Source: Symsagittifera roscoffensis (taxonomy: Eukaryota > Xenacoelomorpha > Acoela > Convolutidae). From it: a DNA stretch of 64,000 bases. The notes beneath the pieces were generated by a model. It saw nothing but the letters and a program-made list of their open reading frames with translations. It was not told the DNA's origin and did not search any database. Of the stretch, positions 25,224 through 34,911 are shown one piece after another. A program made the position numbers and the translations under genes. The stretch is from the NCBI RefSeq assembly GCF_963678635.1, contig NC_087062.1, positions 49,552,178 to 49,616,177 of the forward strand, written 5' to 3'. How positions within the stretch are numbered: position 1 is the first letter of the stretch; every line of letters starts with the position of its first letter.

Positions 25224-27905
25224 TCACCATTGCAATCCATGAAATCAGAAACAGACGATGGGCTGTCCAGTTTCTCGAATTTCTCTGAGAGACCACCAGA
25301 CATAGAATTAGCAGTAAAGAGGCCAGTCTTACCTGAAATAGAACACCTAAAAAGTAAAATATCGGATAAGGAACAAGACTTTCTTAGAGCAGTGTTGAAT
25401 TGGAACGAGGACGTTTTTTCAAAACACAAAGCTGACATAGGTTGATGCAATTCTGTAGAACGTGAACTGAAGATAGAAGAGGGTTCGTTACCTCACAGGG
25501 AGGGAGCTAGGAGAATAAACCCACACAAGTCGGAAGCATGCCGGAAAGAGATTGAAGTAGTTATGGAGTACGACATAATTGAATCGTCGAAGTCCCCGTG
25601 CGCCTGCGGCGTAGTCATGGCAAAAAGGGGGCCATTTTAGGTTTATTTGTGATTTTCGTTACCTGAACGTGTTGATGATAAAGGACGCATACCCGATTCC
25701 TCGCATCATTGATAGCCTCTCCAAGTTGGGAGATGCAAAATTCTTCGCGACGTTGGATTTGGGCTCTGCGTTTTGGCAAACACCTCTCAGAAAACAGGAT
25801 CGAGAGAAAAACGGCTTCGCGAGTGAACTGGGACTGTTCCATAGGAAAAGAATGCCGTTGTGTCTATGCAATGCAACGTCCACATTCCAACGATTAATGG
25901 CATAGGCAGTCACGAATGTGACTAAAAAGTGTGTCAACCTCATAATTTGTTACGTTGATGACCTGGTGATCGCGACACCAACGCTGGAGGACCATATAGA
26001 GAGACTAGACGGATTCTTTACTTGCATGAAACACGCCGGCCTGAAATGCAAACATTCAAAACGCGAAATCCTGAGAGAGTCAATCAAGTATTTGGGTCGT
26101 CTAGTAGATAAACACGGAATAAAACGAGATCCTGAAGCGGTTGAAGCACTATTGACATGGAAAGCTCGCAAGATCGACACGCAATTAATTGAGTTTATCA
26201 AAGGGTATGCTGACAAGATATACCCCAAGCAGCAGTTGATGCTAAAAAAGGGTAAGAAGTTCAGCTGGACTGACGAGGCTCAGGTCTCTTTTGAAAACGT
26301 TAAGCGCGAACACTTTGCGAGGACCCGGTCCTCGGTATGCCATTAGAGAAAAGGATATTTGTGCTGGTAACAGATGCATCAGTAGTTGCGATGTCGGGCA
26401 TACTTCAGCACGACAAGAGTGGAACGGAAGGACTGTTCTCCGGCCAATAGCCTATGGGAGTAAGGTCTTATGCGACACTGAAATGAAATACGGTGCACCG
26501 AAAGCGGAGATGTTCGCAGTGATCGCCTTTGTCGAAAATTATAGGGCCTACATAGGTTGCGCGTGGACAACCGAAGTCTTGCTTGGCTAAAGACTTATTC
26601 GATGGACCAAGGCTATATCGGTCGCTGGATTGTGCGTCTGGATCGCTATCACTTGATTGTAGAGCATCGAACAACCTGACAAGCACGAGAATGCCGACAG
26701 CCTCAGCAAGAAGACGGAATTCTACGAGCGATTAGAAGAGAAGCAAGCAAACCAGGCAGAGATTAAGGATGGCTTTTTCTTTCTGGATAAGGACACCTAT
26801 GACAAACTGCCACTCAACAGGTGGCTCGATAATTCCGGGCATCACATACTAGGACACCCTGAACTTCCCGTAGAAACGGCTGCTGAGATAAAAGTTTTGG
26901 CGAAGTGTGATTGGGTTCCGTTTGATTTGCTAGTTCGCTCAAACCTGTTGCAGCAGGAACTAACCAGGCTGGACGTCAACAGCATTGCCCTGTTAAACAA
27001 GACTGTGAACGTGGCACCGCATGTCATGCGGAAACTCCGTGACCTGCTTGATAGAGAGGTTGAAAGGCATGACCAGGAAAGAACGGAGACAAGACCGGTA
27101 GCCATCCGGAGTCGAGACGTTGAACGGGATTGCCGCTCGATAGTGAAACAGCTAGTGAACTCGATACCAAAAGATGCCATGTTGAGGACTTCGTACGTGG
27201 AAGATCGAGAAGCAATCCGTACCCAAATCACTGAAGAGGTCAGTGTTAAATCAAAGTCCAGCGTGGAGAGAACGATTCAGTTCGCCGATGCGAAGGAGTA
27301 GTACAAGCAGTGCTCGAACTGTTCATCTGGGGACGAAATATTGTCCGGTGAGTCATGCACCATAGGGTCCGGACACGATGAATTGTCTGGGGTGACAATG
27401 ACGATGCGACCAAGGGACAGAATGTTGTCCGGTGAGACGACTTCAGAGAGACCAAGGGACAGAGTTTTGTGCGGGGAGTCGAGAAACATCATAAACAAAT
27501 CAGAAGACGATGATGCAGAATCCATCAGCTCAAGTGATGACTCGAGGCCTCAGTCCCGTGAGAATGCATCGAAAACTACTTCCAATTCCGACGTCTCGGA
27601 GGTTGCGATTCATTCCTTGTTAGTGGAATGGAAACAGTGTCGAAACTTCAGACTAGATTACTTCCGCATACTAATCGTCCGTACTAACCTGGAATCATCA
27701 GTGCAAGAAGCGACACCTTTGAAGAAGATATGGTGTGTCAAGTTGATGGATGATGCCCATACCCGGAGATAATTCGCGGACAACTAAACGTGATCAAGGC
27801 ATATTTGGAAGCCAGGTACCGACTGTAGGATCTTTTAACGGCTCAGCGAAACGATAGGATGTCGAGTAATCTAAAGAGATAGATCAATAATGGAGCACCT
27901 GACAA
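25224..27905 (+). mobile_element. G1 pol fossil: pre-RT, RT, RNase H and linker
   Basis: The longest uninterrupted layout of G1 pol in the window. Pre-RT segment (about 25.3-25.44 kb), RT (about 25.55-26.26 kb; IIESSKSPCACG, LDLGSAFWQTPLRK, CYVDDLVIATPTLED), RNase H (about 26.4-26.72 kb), then the linker with FDLLVRSNLLQQELTRLDVN and RSRDVERDCRSIVKQLVN (about 26.9-27.3 kb), LSG-type repeats and an acidic serine stretch. The linker ends with KKIWCVKLMDDAHTRR near 27.77 kb. It matches 12578-14830 on the right and 19985-21306 on the left, so it bridges both. Broken, with several interruptions. Confidence 0.85.
27341..27480 (+). repeat. LSG-type short degenerate repeats, second copy
   Basis: Matches 14253-14390: ttgtccgg-like strings at about 27341, 27383, 27425 and 27466 encode LSGES, LSGVT, LSGET and LCGES, alternating with RPRDR spacers. 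Confidence 0.7.
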
Positions 27906-28296
27906 AGGTGTTGAAAACGTTAATTGTCCAATAAGTAAATTCCAAATGATAATCAACTTGATCTCACAAAGTTAACAATAAGAGTGCTACTAAGTGTTAA
28001 CCAATGGTGACAGACTATGCCAAGGACAGCACCTGCTATCAGACTAATTAGCACCACGATTGTAGATCAAACTTTAAATGGCTGAAAAAAATAACTACTG
28101 GATGTTGATTTCAAATTATTGCTGAAGAAAATTACTGGCTGAACGTTTTAAAGATACTTAGCAAATTTACTGACAACGGGTTTTAGCAACTAAAATATCA
28201 CTTAATAGTGATACACGTTTTGAGTTTATAGTCCAATAATGACCAAGCCTCTCCCTGGGCTCTAAATAGTTTTGTTTTTCAGTTTGAGTTTGTGAG
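27906..28296. other. Non-coding stretch next to G2 copy C; possible LTR remnant
   Basis: Counterpart of 14831-15139. It again starts tgttgaaaacg after the G1 linker and runs to the G2 basic tail. I see no gene, no terminator and no clear promoter in it. It could be part of a G2 LTR or 3' UTR. Confidence 0.4.
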
Positions 28297-29479
28297 CTAC
28301 TTTTCCCCTTCTTTATCATTCTTGTCGATGAAATCGATCATCACCTCTCCCATCTTGGTCACCGATGTTCTTTTTCTCCCGCTCCTTCTCGATGCTGTCT
28401 CGTCCTGGATATCTATTTGACTGCTATACGATACCAGCCTGGCCTTTCGTGTTGATCTTTTCTTTCCCCCGGGTACTGGCAATATTTGGTCCCCTGGATT
28501 CAACGCTGATGGATCCCTTGGATTTCTTTCCAAATATTTGCCTAATGCCGGGATTGTGTCCTGATCGCTTCCCGTGTCTTGTACTGGGTTGATTGTTTGC
28601 TGTTCACTCGCTTGTGCTGATGTTTGTGCCTCCGCGGATGTTTGAATCGTCCGTTTCACCGAGATAATCGGTAAGTCCTCACCATCCTTCGATTCGGAAC
28701 CACTGTTATCGAATCGGCGCCCGGTTTGCTTCCGCTGTTTTTCAGTAGTTGCTTTTCGTGTTGCCCTCTCTTTCACTTCGCGCGGAGTCGATGGTGGTAG
28801 GGCCGCTTGTGGTAACGCCGCTTTTGCTCTCTTCGATTTTGGCTGCGTGGCCACATCCGATTTCTAAGAACAACTCCGTTATTTAAAGTTAACGTATGAG
28901 CACTTTCTGCTTTAACTTTAGATTGAGGCGGCTTATACTTTTTAGGTTCCGGTTTCCGGTTTGGTGGAATAACAATCCAGAAGGTCCCGGTTGTCTGCTC
29001 GTGCCTGCGGATTTCAGTATGGACGGTTCGTCTTCCTAATTTTCCGTTTGATCATTTGTCAGCTTACGCGCATGGCTTATGTGTTTAATGCCGTACGGCA
29101 GATATAAGCTTAGGCCCCAGTTCGTATCAGCAGGGTGTGGCATGTACCTCACATTAGGATCGGCGTCATCTAAACAAGCATTTTTTTTTTGTAGCAGGCG
29201 ACCAATCCAGATTTTTGAGAGATGGTTTTTTGTAAGGTTTTTTAGATCAGTGTTCGCTTCTCGACCATGATGCGCCTCGAATGGTAAGATTTTTAGTGTT
29301 GCATTCTTCGATAATCTGAGAGCACCGAGGGCCCTTTCAATCATTTTCTCCAAGGGTTTGGGATGTTTTTCTTGCACGAAAGTCAGTACTGAGTTTTTAG
29401 GACTTCCAATGGTCCGCTCCACTCACCCAGTTGCCCGGTGATCATTAACTGGTGATTTTATGATTTCAATACCCTCCCC

Positions 29480-29957
29480 GCCCTGAAAATTTAAAATGAG
29501 CTTGAAATTAAATTTTCAGGGCTTAAATTGAACATAAATAAGCTGTTGTAGCATCGCTTATCTATGTTCGAATGTTCGCGTATTTCACTTATCAAAAATG
29601 AAGTGAAAATCAAATTTCAAAAATCGATACTAAAAAAAATTTAAAATTTTTCAATTTTGTTTAAATTCTAAAACGCTACAATTTAGTATATCACTCGATC
29701 CAATCACATGTTTTTTTGTGATATCTGGTTTTGCGTGAAAAACAAAAAAAAAAAGAAAAATACAAAGTTCAGCAACATTTTCTAAATAGTCAGAACAAAA
29801 AGCTTTTTTATTTAAGTGTATGTGTTTTTTGGACAAAAAACTTTTGCACAATAATTTTTTGGTTTTGCTTCCCGCATCTAAAAAAAGTAGAAAAAAAAGC
29901 ACTTTTAATCAATTTTTGCCCTCAGAAAACAGAATTGAAGAAAAATTGATAAAAGTC
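29480..29957. other. AT-rich foreign block inside G2 copy C
   Basis: About 478 bp with long A and T runs and no reading frame I would trust. It is unlike any other part of the window. It begins with a perfect 14-bp inverted repeat and ends where G2 sequence resumes at tctggcgtcc. It sits in place of G2 sequence found in the other copies. It could be an inserted short element, filler DNA from a repair event, or unique host DNA. Confidence 0.8.
29481..29521. repeat. 14-bp perfect inverted repeat with 13-nt loop
   Basis: Left arm ccctgaaaatttaa (29481-29494) and right arm ttaaattttcaggg (29508-29521) are exact reverse complements. It could fold as a hairpin. It lies exactly at the left edge of the AT-rich block, so it may mark the end of an inserted element, though no matching end was found at the right edge. 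Confidence 0.9.
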
Positions 29958-31592
29958 TGGCGTCCAAATGTAATCATTACTTTTACTTAACAAATGGCCA
30001 TAACGGCGCGGACGATTCAGCTAAAGCTGGCAAGGCTGTGGACTGACCCCATAAATGTTTTTAACTGCGTTAATGTCCGAGGTGGTGTAAGCGCTTCTAT
30101 TGGTTTTGTTTTTCGCACCAATGAAGTTATTTCTGTAGATGTTATTTTGTGGCCTAGCCACTCACATTCCCGTTGAGTGAACTTGAATTTCGTTAATTTT
30201 AGCGACATGTTTTCCCGATCCAGTTTTTTTACGATTTTTTCTACCGTTGCTATATAGTCGACCGCGGTTCCCTTGGTTACTACCAAGATGTCGTCAGTCA
30301 ACGCATGCGCCTGAGGGTATTCAGAGAGAAATTCAGCTGGCATTGTAGTTAGGCCATATAACTCGGTTTTGAGCCCGTACGTACCCGTCGATCGACCTCC
30401 GATAAGAGAAAATTGCATTGTACACTCGTTTCTGCGCTTAAAGGTAATTGACCTTAAGCGTAAGTTAGGTCCATCATTGTATAAAATATATCCCTTGGTT
30501 TCTTTTTGCTGATCGTTTGCCCCACTGTGTCCATTAGTTCTTCAAGATTCGGCATTTGGTATTTGTTCTTATGCACTTGTTTATTTAGTTCCCTTGACTC
30601 GAGCGCTAGTTTTACCGACCCGTCTTTTTCACTGTTATTACGATTGGGGACACAAATTATTTATCCGAGCTTTCCGTTAGCTTTTCAATGTGACCTTGTT
30701 TCAGTAGTTTAACGATTTCCGTATCTACTTTTTCTTGCAATGTAATGGGAACTCGTCGTCCCTTCTGCTGAACTGGTGTTAGATTCTCAAAAAATTCCGC
30801 TTGCACTTTATAATTTCTTATCTTTCCTATCCTGTTAAAAAAGGTTTGAAAATTGCTTACTGAAATAAGTCTGCCAATAATCCAGCTCTCCCTTTTGTCG
30901 CGATGCTTCCGTGTCCTCCTCACCAATTGATATTACCTGGTCCTTTGGTGTTTGTTGCACCAACTGTAATCCTAGTTAAGGCATCAGGTCTCTTCCAATG
31001 GGTGGTTACCTCCGATGACTTTTATCCTCGCGTGTATCTTCCAGCCATTGGATTCTAAAGTGACAGCCATTGTTCCGACCATCTGTAACGGAATGTTACC
31101 ATAATCCCGAAATGCACTATCCTCGTTCGAGAGGGCGTCCAATTTTATCCCCGATGCTCCAAGGGTTCTTCTCAGTTCCCCGATAGTAAAAATTGAGATC
31201 GGAGACCCGCTGTCGATCCACACCCGAGTAGACTTCCCATTTACTCTAATCGGCAACTGTGCCCCAGCGGCTTTTAGTTCTGTGAATTGTTTGTGTTTCA
31301 TTGCCATGACCATGTAATCACTATCTGAACTGCTTGAGTCTCACGAATGTACTTCTGGATTCTGATTTACCCAGCCAATGGAACTTGCATGCTGAGACAC
31401 TTCCTCATCCTCCGAATTCTCCAGATGGGTCTCGTCGTTATTTTCTTGCTTCCCCCTACAGGTACGTTCGAAATGTCCAACTTTATGGCAAAAATTACAC
31501 GTGACTCCTTTTGCTGGGCATCTATCCAAATGTTCTCTCGTAAAATTTGGTTGGTCGCAGTTGTAGCGTCGGTTAATCTGTAGCAGATTCCA

Positions 31593-31609
31593 CCCCCCCC
31601 CCCCCCCCC
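31593..31609. repeat. Poly-C run, 17 bases
   Basis: Seventeen C in a row within the G2 gag/zinc-knuckle region of copy C. The same site reads ccccctcccc in copies A and B and 13 C at 43512-43524 in copy D. Confidence 0.95.
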
Positions 31610-32272
31610 GGTTTGAGCCTCGTCCTTGGTATGAGCCTCTGCCCCTTGCAATTTTATTACGATATCCTCCTCGTATAGTCCCGACCGGTTCTTTCTTGAT
31701 CTGGATTCCACCCCTGATGACAATTATTGGGTTCCCATGGATCCCGCGGCGAGGGTTGCGACGTAAAATGTGGCATACTTATTGCCCCCGCTCGTACGAA
31801 AGGGCGATCTTATAAACCTCTTATCTTTTTCGTTGACCTGCACAATTCCTTTTGTGCTTCGCGATTATTCATATTTACGATGAATACATCCCTGAGGATA
31901 CGGTCCTCCAACGCTCCAAAAATGCATCGGGCCGCCAGTCCGCTCAGAACAGAGTGGAGTTGCTCCAGACTTTCATTGATGAATTGATTCCGAGAGAGAA
32001 GTTGGAATGTCTTACATGTCTCGTTCCTTTCATTCTTGATTTCTGTCTCCAGTACGTCTAGCATCCTTGGATAACAAACCGTTGAGAGATCCAGATGTGT
32101 CGTCTCTTGTGCAATTCATCTTGCCCTCTTTCCCCGAAACACAGATACAAGTTGGAAATCAATATTTGTTCTGATTCCAATCGATTTTTTTCATCAACTT
32201 CCTCAGGCAAAGCGGTAACTTGGGAATAAGAGTCGCTGCGTAGTAGTAGTTTTTCGGGTTGATTGTGTGTTT

Positions 32273-34582
32273 TGTCAGGGAAGATGACAAAGACCTTTGC
32301 AAACACAATTCGATAGTGCTACCACAGTTTTATCAAACTGAATTGCTCTTTCGTTCACATGATCAGATGGGCCATCAAGACTTAGAAAAAGTGTATAACA
32401 GGATACAGAAGCGGTTTGCGTGACCTGGCTTGAAGAAGGCCCGTGATAACTGGATGTCTGCATGCTTTTCATATCAGCAGGCAAAGGACCCCAGGAAGCT
32501 GAGAGTTCCTCTTCAGTCAGTAGAGTCATCAGAATTCAATGAAGTGGTGCAAGTCAATCATCAGAAAATATGCATGTTGGCCACTGGCTATAATCAAGTG
32601 CTGGTAATGATTGATCATTTCACAAAATACGCAGAAGCAGCTCCCTGCATGACAGCATCGGCAGGTGAAACGTGTGACCAATTAAGGAATGTATGGATAG
32701 CGAGACACGGCTGCCCAATCACATTTCAATCAGACGATGGCAAAGCATTCGTGGGTGATCTCACAAAGGAGTTAAGGAAGAGGTCGCAGGTGGCACATGC
32801 CCACTCGACCACTTACCAGCCACAAACGGATAGCCTGGTCGAAAGACAGAATCACAATGTTGAGGGTTTTTTGCTCACGGGACGACTGGAATACGCACTT
32901 GCCGCAAGTAATGAGCGCTTATAATAGCACCGAACACTCTGCCACGGGAATAAGGTAGCATATGATGTTAACCGGCCCTGAGAAAGCCCTTCCATTAAAG
33001 TTCTTCTAACCTGAAAACGAAAGACAGAAAACAGCACCACAAACGTAAGATCAGGAGGCATCAGGAACTTAATGACCTATGCAGGAGGAACACGCTCAAA
33101 TTAGACAAAAAACAATATTTGATAAGAGGACTGCTGTTGCAAAAACCTACTCAGTCGGAGACTGTGTGTGGGTGTTCCAGGAGGTAGTTCCAGCAAAGAC
33201 AACCAAAAAGGTGCTGAAAAAATGGCGTGTTTCTTTTCAAATAACTGAAGTGCGCCAAGGAGGCCGTTTTTATTGGTTGAGCACCGGACGAGCAGCTCAT
33301 TGCGAGAACATTAAGCCGCACAATGCCTCATCGGAGGACTGATGTATCGCGGCCGACATGCATGATGAGGACTATTTGATAGAAGACCCTGCCTGCGAGG
33401 TGAATGAGAAAAGCACCCGCGACAAAAACGAAGGGAATGAGGTGGTAGATGATTGTGATCTGCCATTGGACCTGGAGTTAACCGAGCGAGTCGAGGTTGA
33501 CGACGAGAACCTTCCATATGCCGAAAAAGACTGGGACTGCACAGAGCAAACTGAAATTGATAAAGAAGAACAGCCTAACTTTTGAGCGACGGAATAGTTT
33601 TGAGCGACGTGATGGACTCGATAGTGGGCCTGGACGAAGTAATGGTGGCACAGGAGATCGACCTGGTCAATGACACAGAACAGGATGGGATCGACGATCA
33701 TTCTGAAGCGGAAGTGGAGTTCGAACCGGAGATCAAACAGATGCACAATCAAGAGTTGACAAATTTGAGAGTACTCGAATGGCTCCATGATCTACCTGCA
33801 GATCCGAAAGAGACAATCTTGACGACTCAAGATGTCGATCACAGTAGCATCAAATACATCAGTCACGACAACACCAAGTGTAACTGTGTCGCTCCAGATA
33901 GACCCTTACGTGTTTCAGAATCTCATCTCGATCTGCTCGGATCGTGGTGATCGACGCTATGTCGATGAATATTTTTGTCCGAGGAGTGGAGATAAGAATC
34001 ACCCACACCAAAAAAATTATGGTCAAAAAAAAATAAAATTGTCAAGAGAGACAGGATAACTGGAAACAGAGGGCAAAAACGCTGAAAAAACAGCCTTCTT
34101 GACGAATTTTTGAATCATATTGTGATCTACCGATTCACTAATCAAACAACATTATTGTCACAGATAGTGATTTCTTACTCACGAAACGTACGTGCGCTAA
34201 AGCGATAACCGCGGATGTACGTTTTAAAACAGCACTAGCGGCCGACTTTAAGAGAGAGTACAAGAATATCTAGTTTTTTATGGAAACAGAGGCCTGTTGT
34301 GGGAGGGATGATATCGCTGCCCCCTGTTGCATCACAGATGTCAGGGAAATAATTGTGTTTCCTGGTAACTAAGGCCACTGATAGACAACATGTGAATCCT
34401 GAGAGCTTGGTGCTGGCCCCAACTCGACTCAGGGATTTCCTGGTTGAGAGAGGAGTGACCTCCGTCTCTTTACCGGGAGAAAATTGCATCCAAGAAAGCT
34501 ATATGCCCTAGTACATATAATGTTTACAGAAACGGACATAGAGGTATACTTGCATAAGAAATATTATCTGAGCATCTGCTGA
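32273..34582 (+). mobile_element. G1 pol fossil: integrase, acidic extension, macrodomain-like end
   Basis: Integrase zinc-binding region (about 32.35-32.5 kb; HDQMGHQ, then YNRIQKRF) and core (about 32.53-32.87 kb; NQVLVMIDHFTKYAEA, VWIARHGCPITFQSDDGKAF, STTYQPQTDSLVERQN). A C-terminal part with VGDCVWVFQEVVP and RFYWLSTGRAAHCENIKP (about 33.15-33.32 kb). An acidic extension (33.36-33.95 kb) with DDCDLPLDLELTERVEVDDE and LRVLEWLHDLPADPKE. Last, a segment (about 34.25-34.58 kb) with ACCGRDDIAAPCCITDV and RDFLVERGVTSVSL, ending in TDIEVYLHKKYYLSI and a natural stop at 34580-34582. The last segment resembles the C-terminal half of macrodomains. Broken, with several interruptions. No LINE insertion here, unlike the two right-hand copies. 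Confidence 0.8.
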
Positions 34583-34911
34583 GAGCCACGTTCAGTGCCA
34601 AGTAGTTTTTATTAGGTTTACTTTTTAGGTACTAGGATTACGTTTTAGGATATTTATTAGGTATTAGGTTCTTATGTGATAGTGTTGATGTGTGATATTC
34701 GTATGTTATGTTAGTATGACAAGATCGCAGGTGAATGACCCACCTTGGTGCTAGCTTTTAAACTAAGAACAAAAAGAGAAATTCAAATGAATGTTTAAAA
34801 AGATGTGAATGATGTTTTACTTTGAAGATGAAATAGCTCGTAATGATAATTGTAAGTTGTGACTTGGCTTTTAGTTCGTGATTGATCGCACGCTTGTTTA
34901 TTGAACTTGAA
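34583..34911 (+). other. Non-coding junction region between G1 pol end and G1 ORF1; possible shared LTR
   Basis: No reading frame of note. AT-rich, with several ttagg strings near 34.61-34.67 kb. Because pol of one G1 copy ends on its left and ORF1 of the next begins on its right, a single LTR plus leader shared by two tandem G1 elements would sit here. I could not define LTR ends, a primer-binding site or a polypurine tract. Confidence 0.45.

Larger units (their letters stand above)
16067..26544. repeat. Two-copy tandem duplication, unit ~5.24 kb
   Basis: Copy 1 is 16067-21306 and copy 2 is 21307-26544 (offset 5,238-5,241 bp). The unit starts inside the G2 integrase and ends inside the G1 RNase H. 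At 21305-21307 G1 sequence (gaaaattatag) passes directly into G2 sequence (ttgcccggtgatcatt), sharing two bases (ag) with both parents. The copies differ by a handful of bases per kb, so this duplication is older than the 5,075-bp one at 44 kb. Confidence 0.92.
28297..32272 (-). mobile_element. G2 fossil, copy C, with foreign AT-rich block
   Basis: On the - strand, right to left: gag-like (about 32.27-31.81 kb), zinc knuckles (about 31.58-31.44 kb; the second, CNFCHKVGHFERTC, is a classic CX2CX4HX4C), protease (VWIDSGSPISIF, about 31.22 kb), RT (about 30.93-30.02 kb, including ILVVTKGTAVDYIATVEKI), part of the integrase (about 29.42-29.05 kb) and a long open basic tail (28.85-28.30 kb; ATQPKSKRAKAALPQ, KKRSTRKARL). 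The middle is replaced by the AT-rich block at 29480-29957. The right end passes directly into the G1 integrase at about 32,273, which is the expected G1 neighbour. Broken, with many interruptions. Confidence 0.87.

Noticed and set aside
34583-34911. Definite LTR call for G1
   Set aside because: Position fits, but I could not find paired ends, a TG...CA boundary, a primer-binding site or a polypurine tract, so it stays a possible LTR only.
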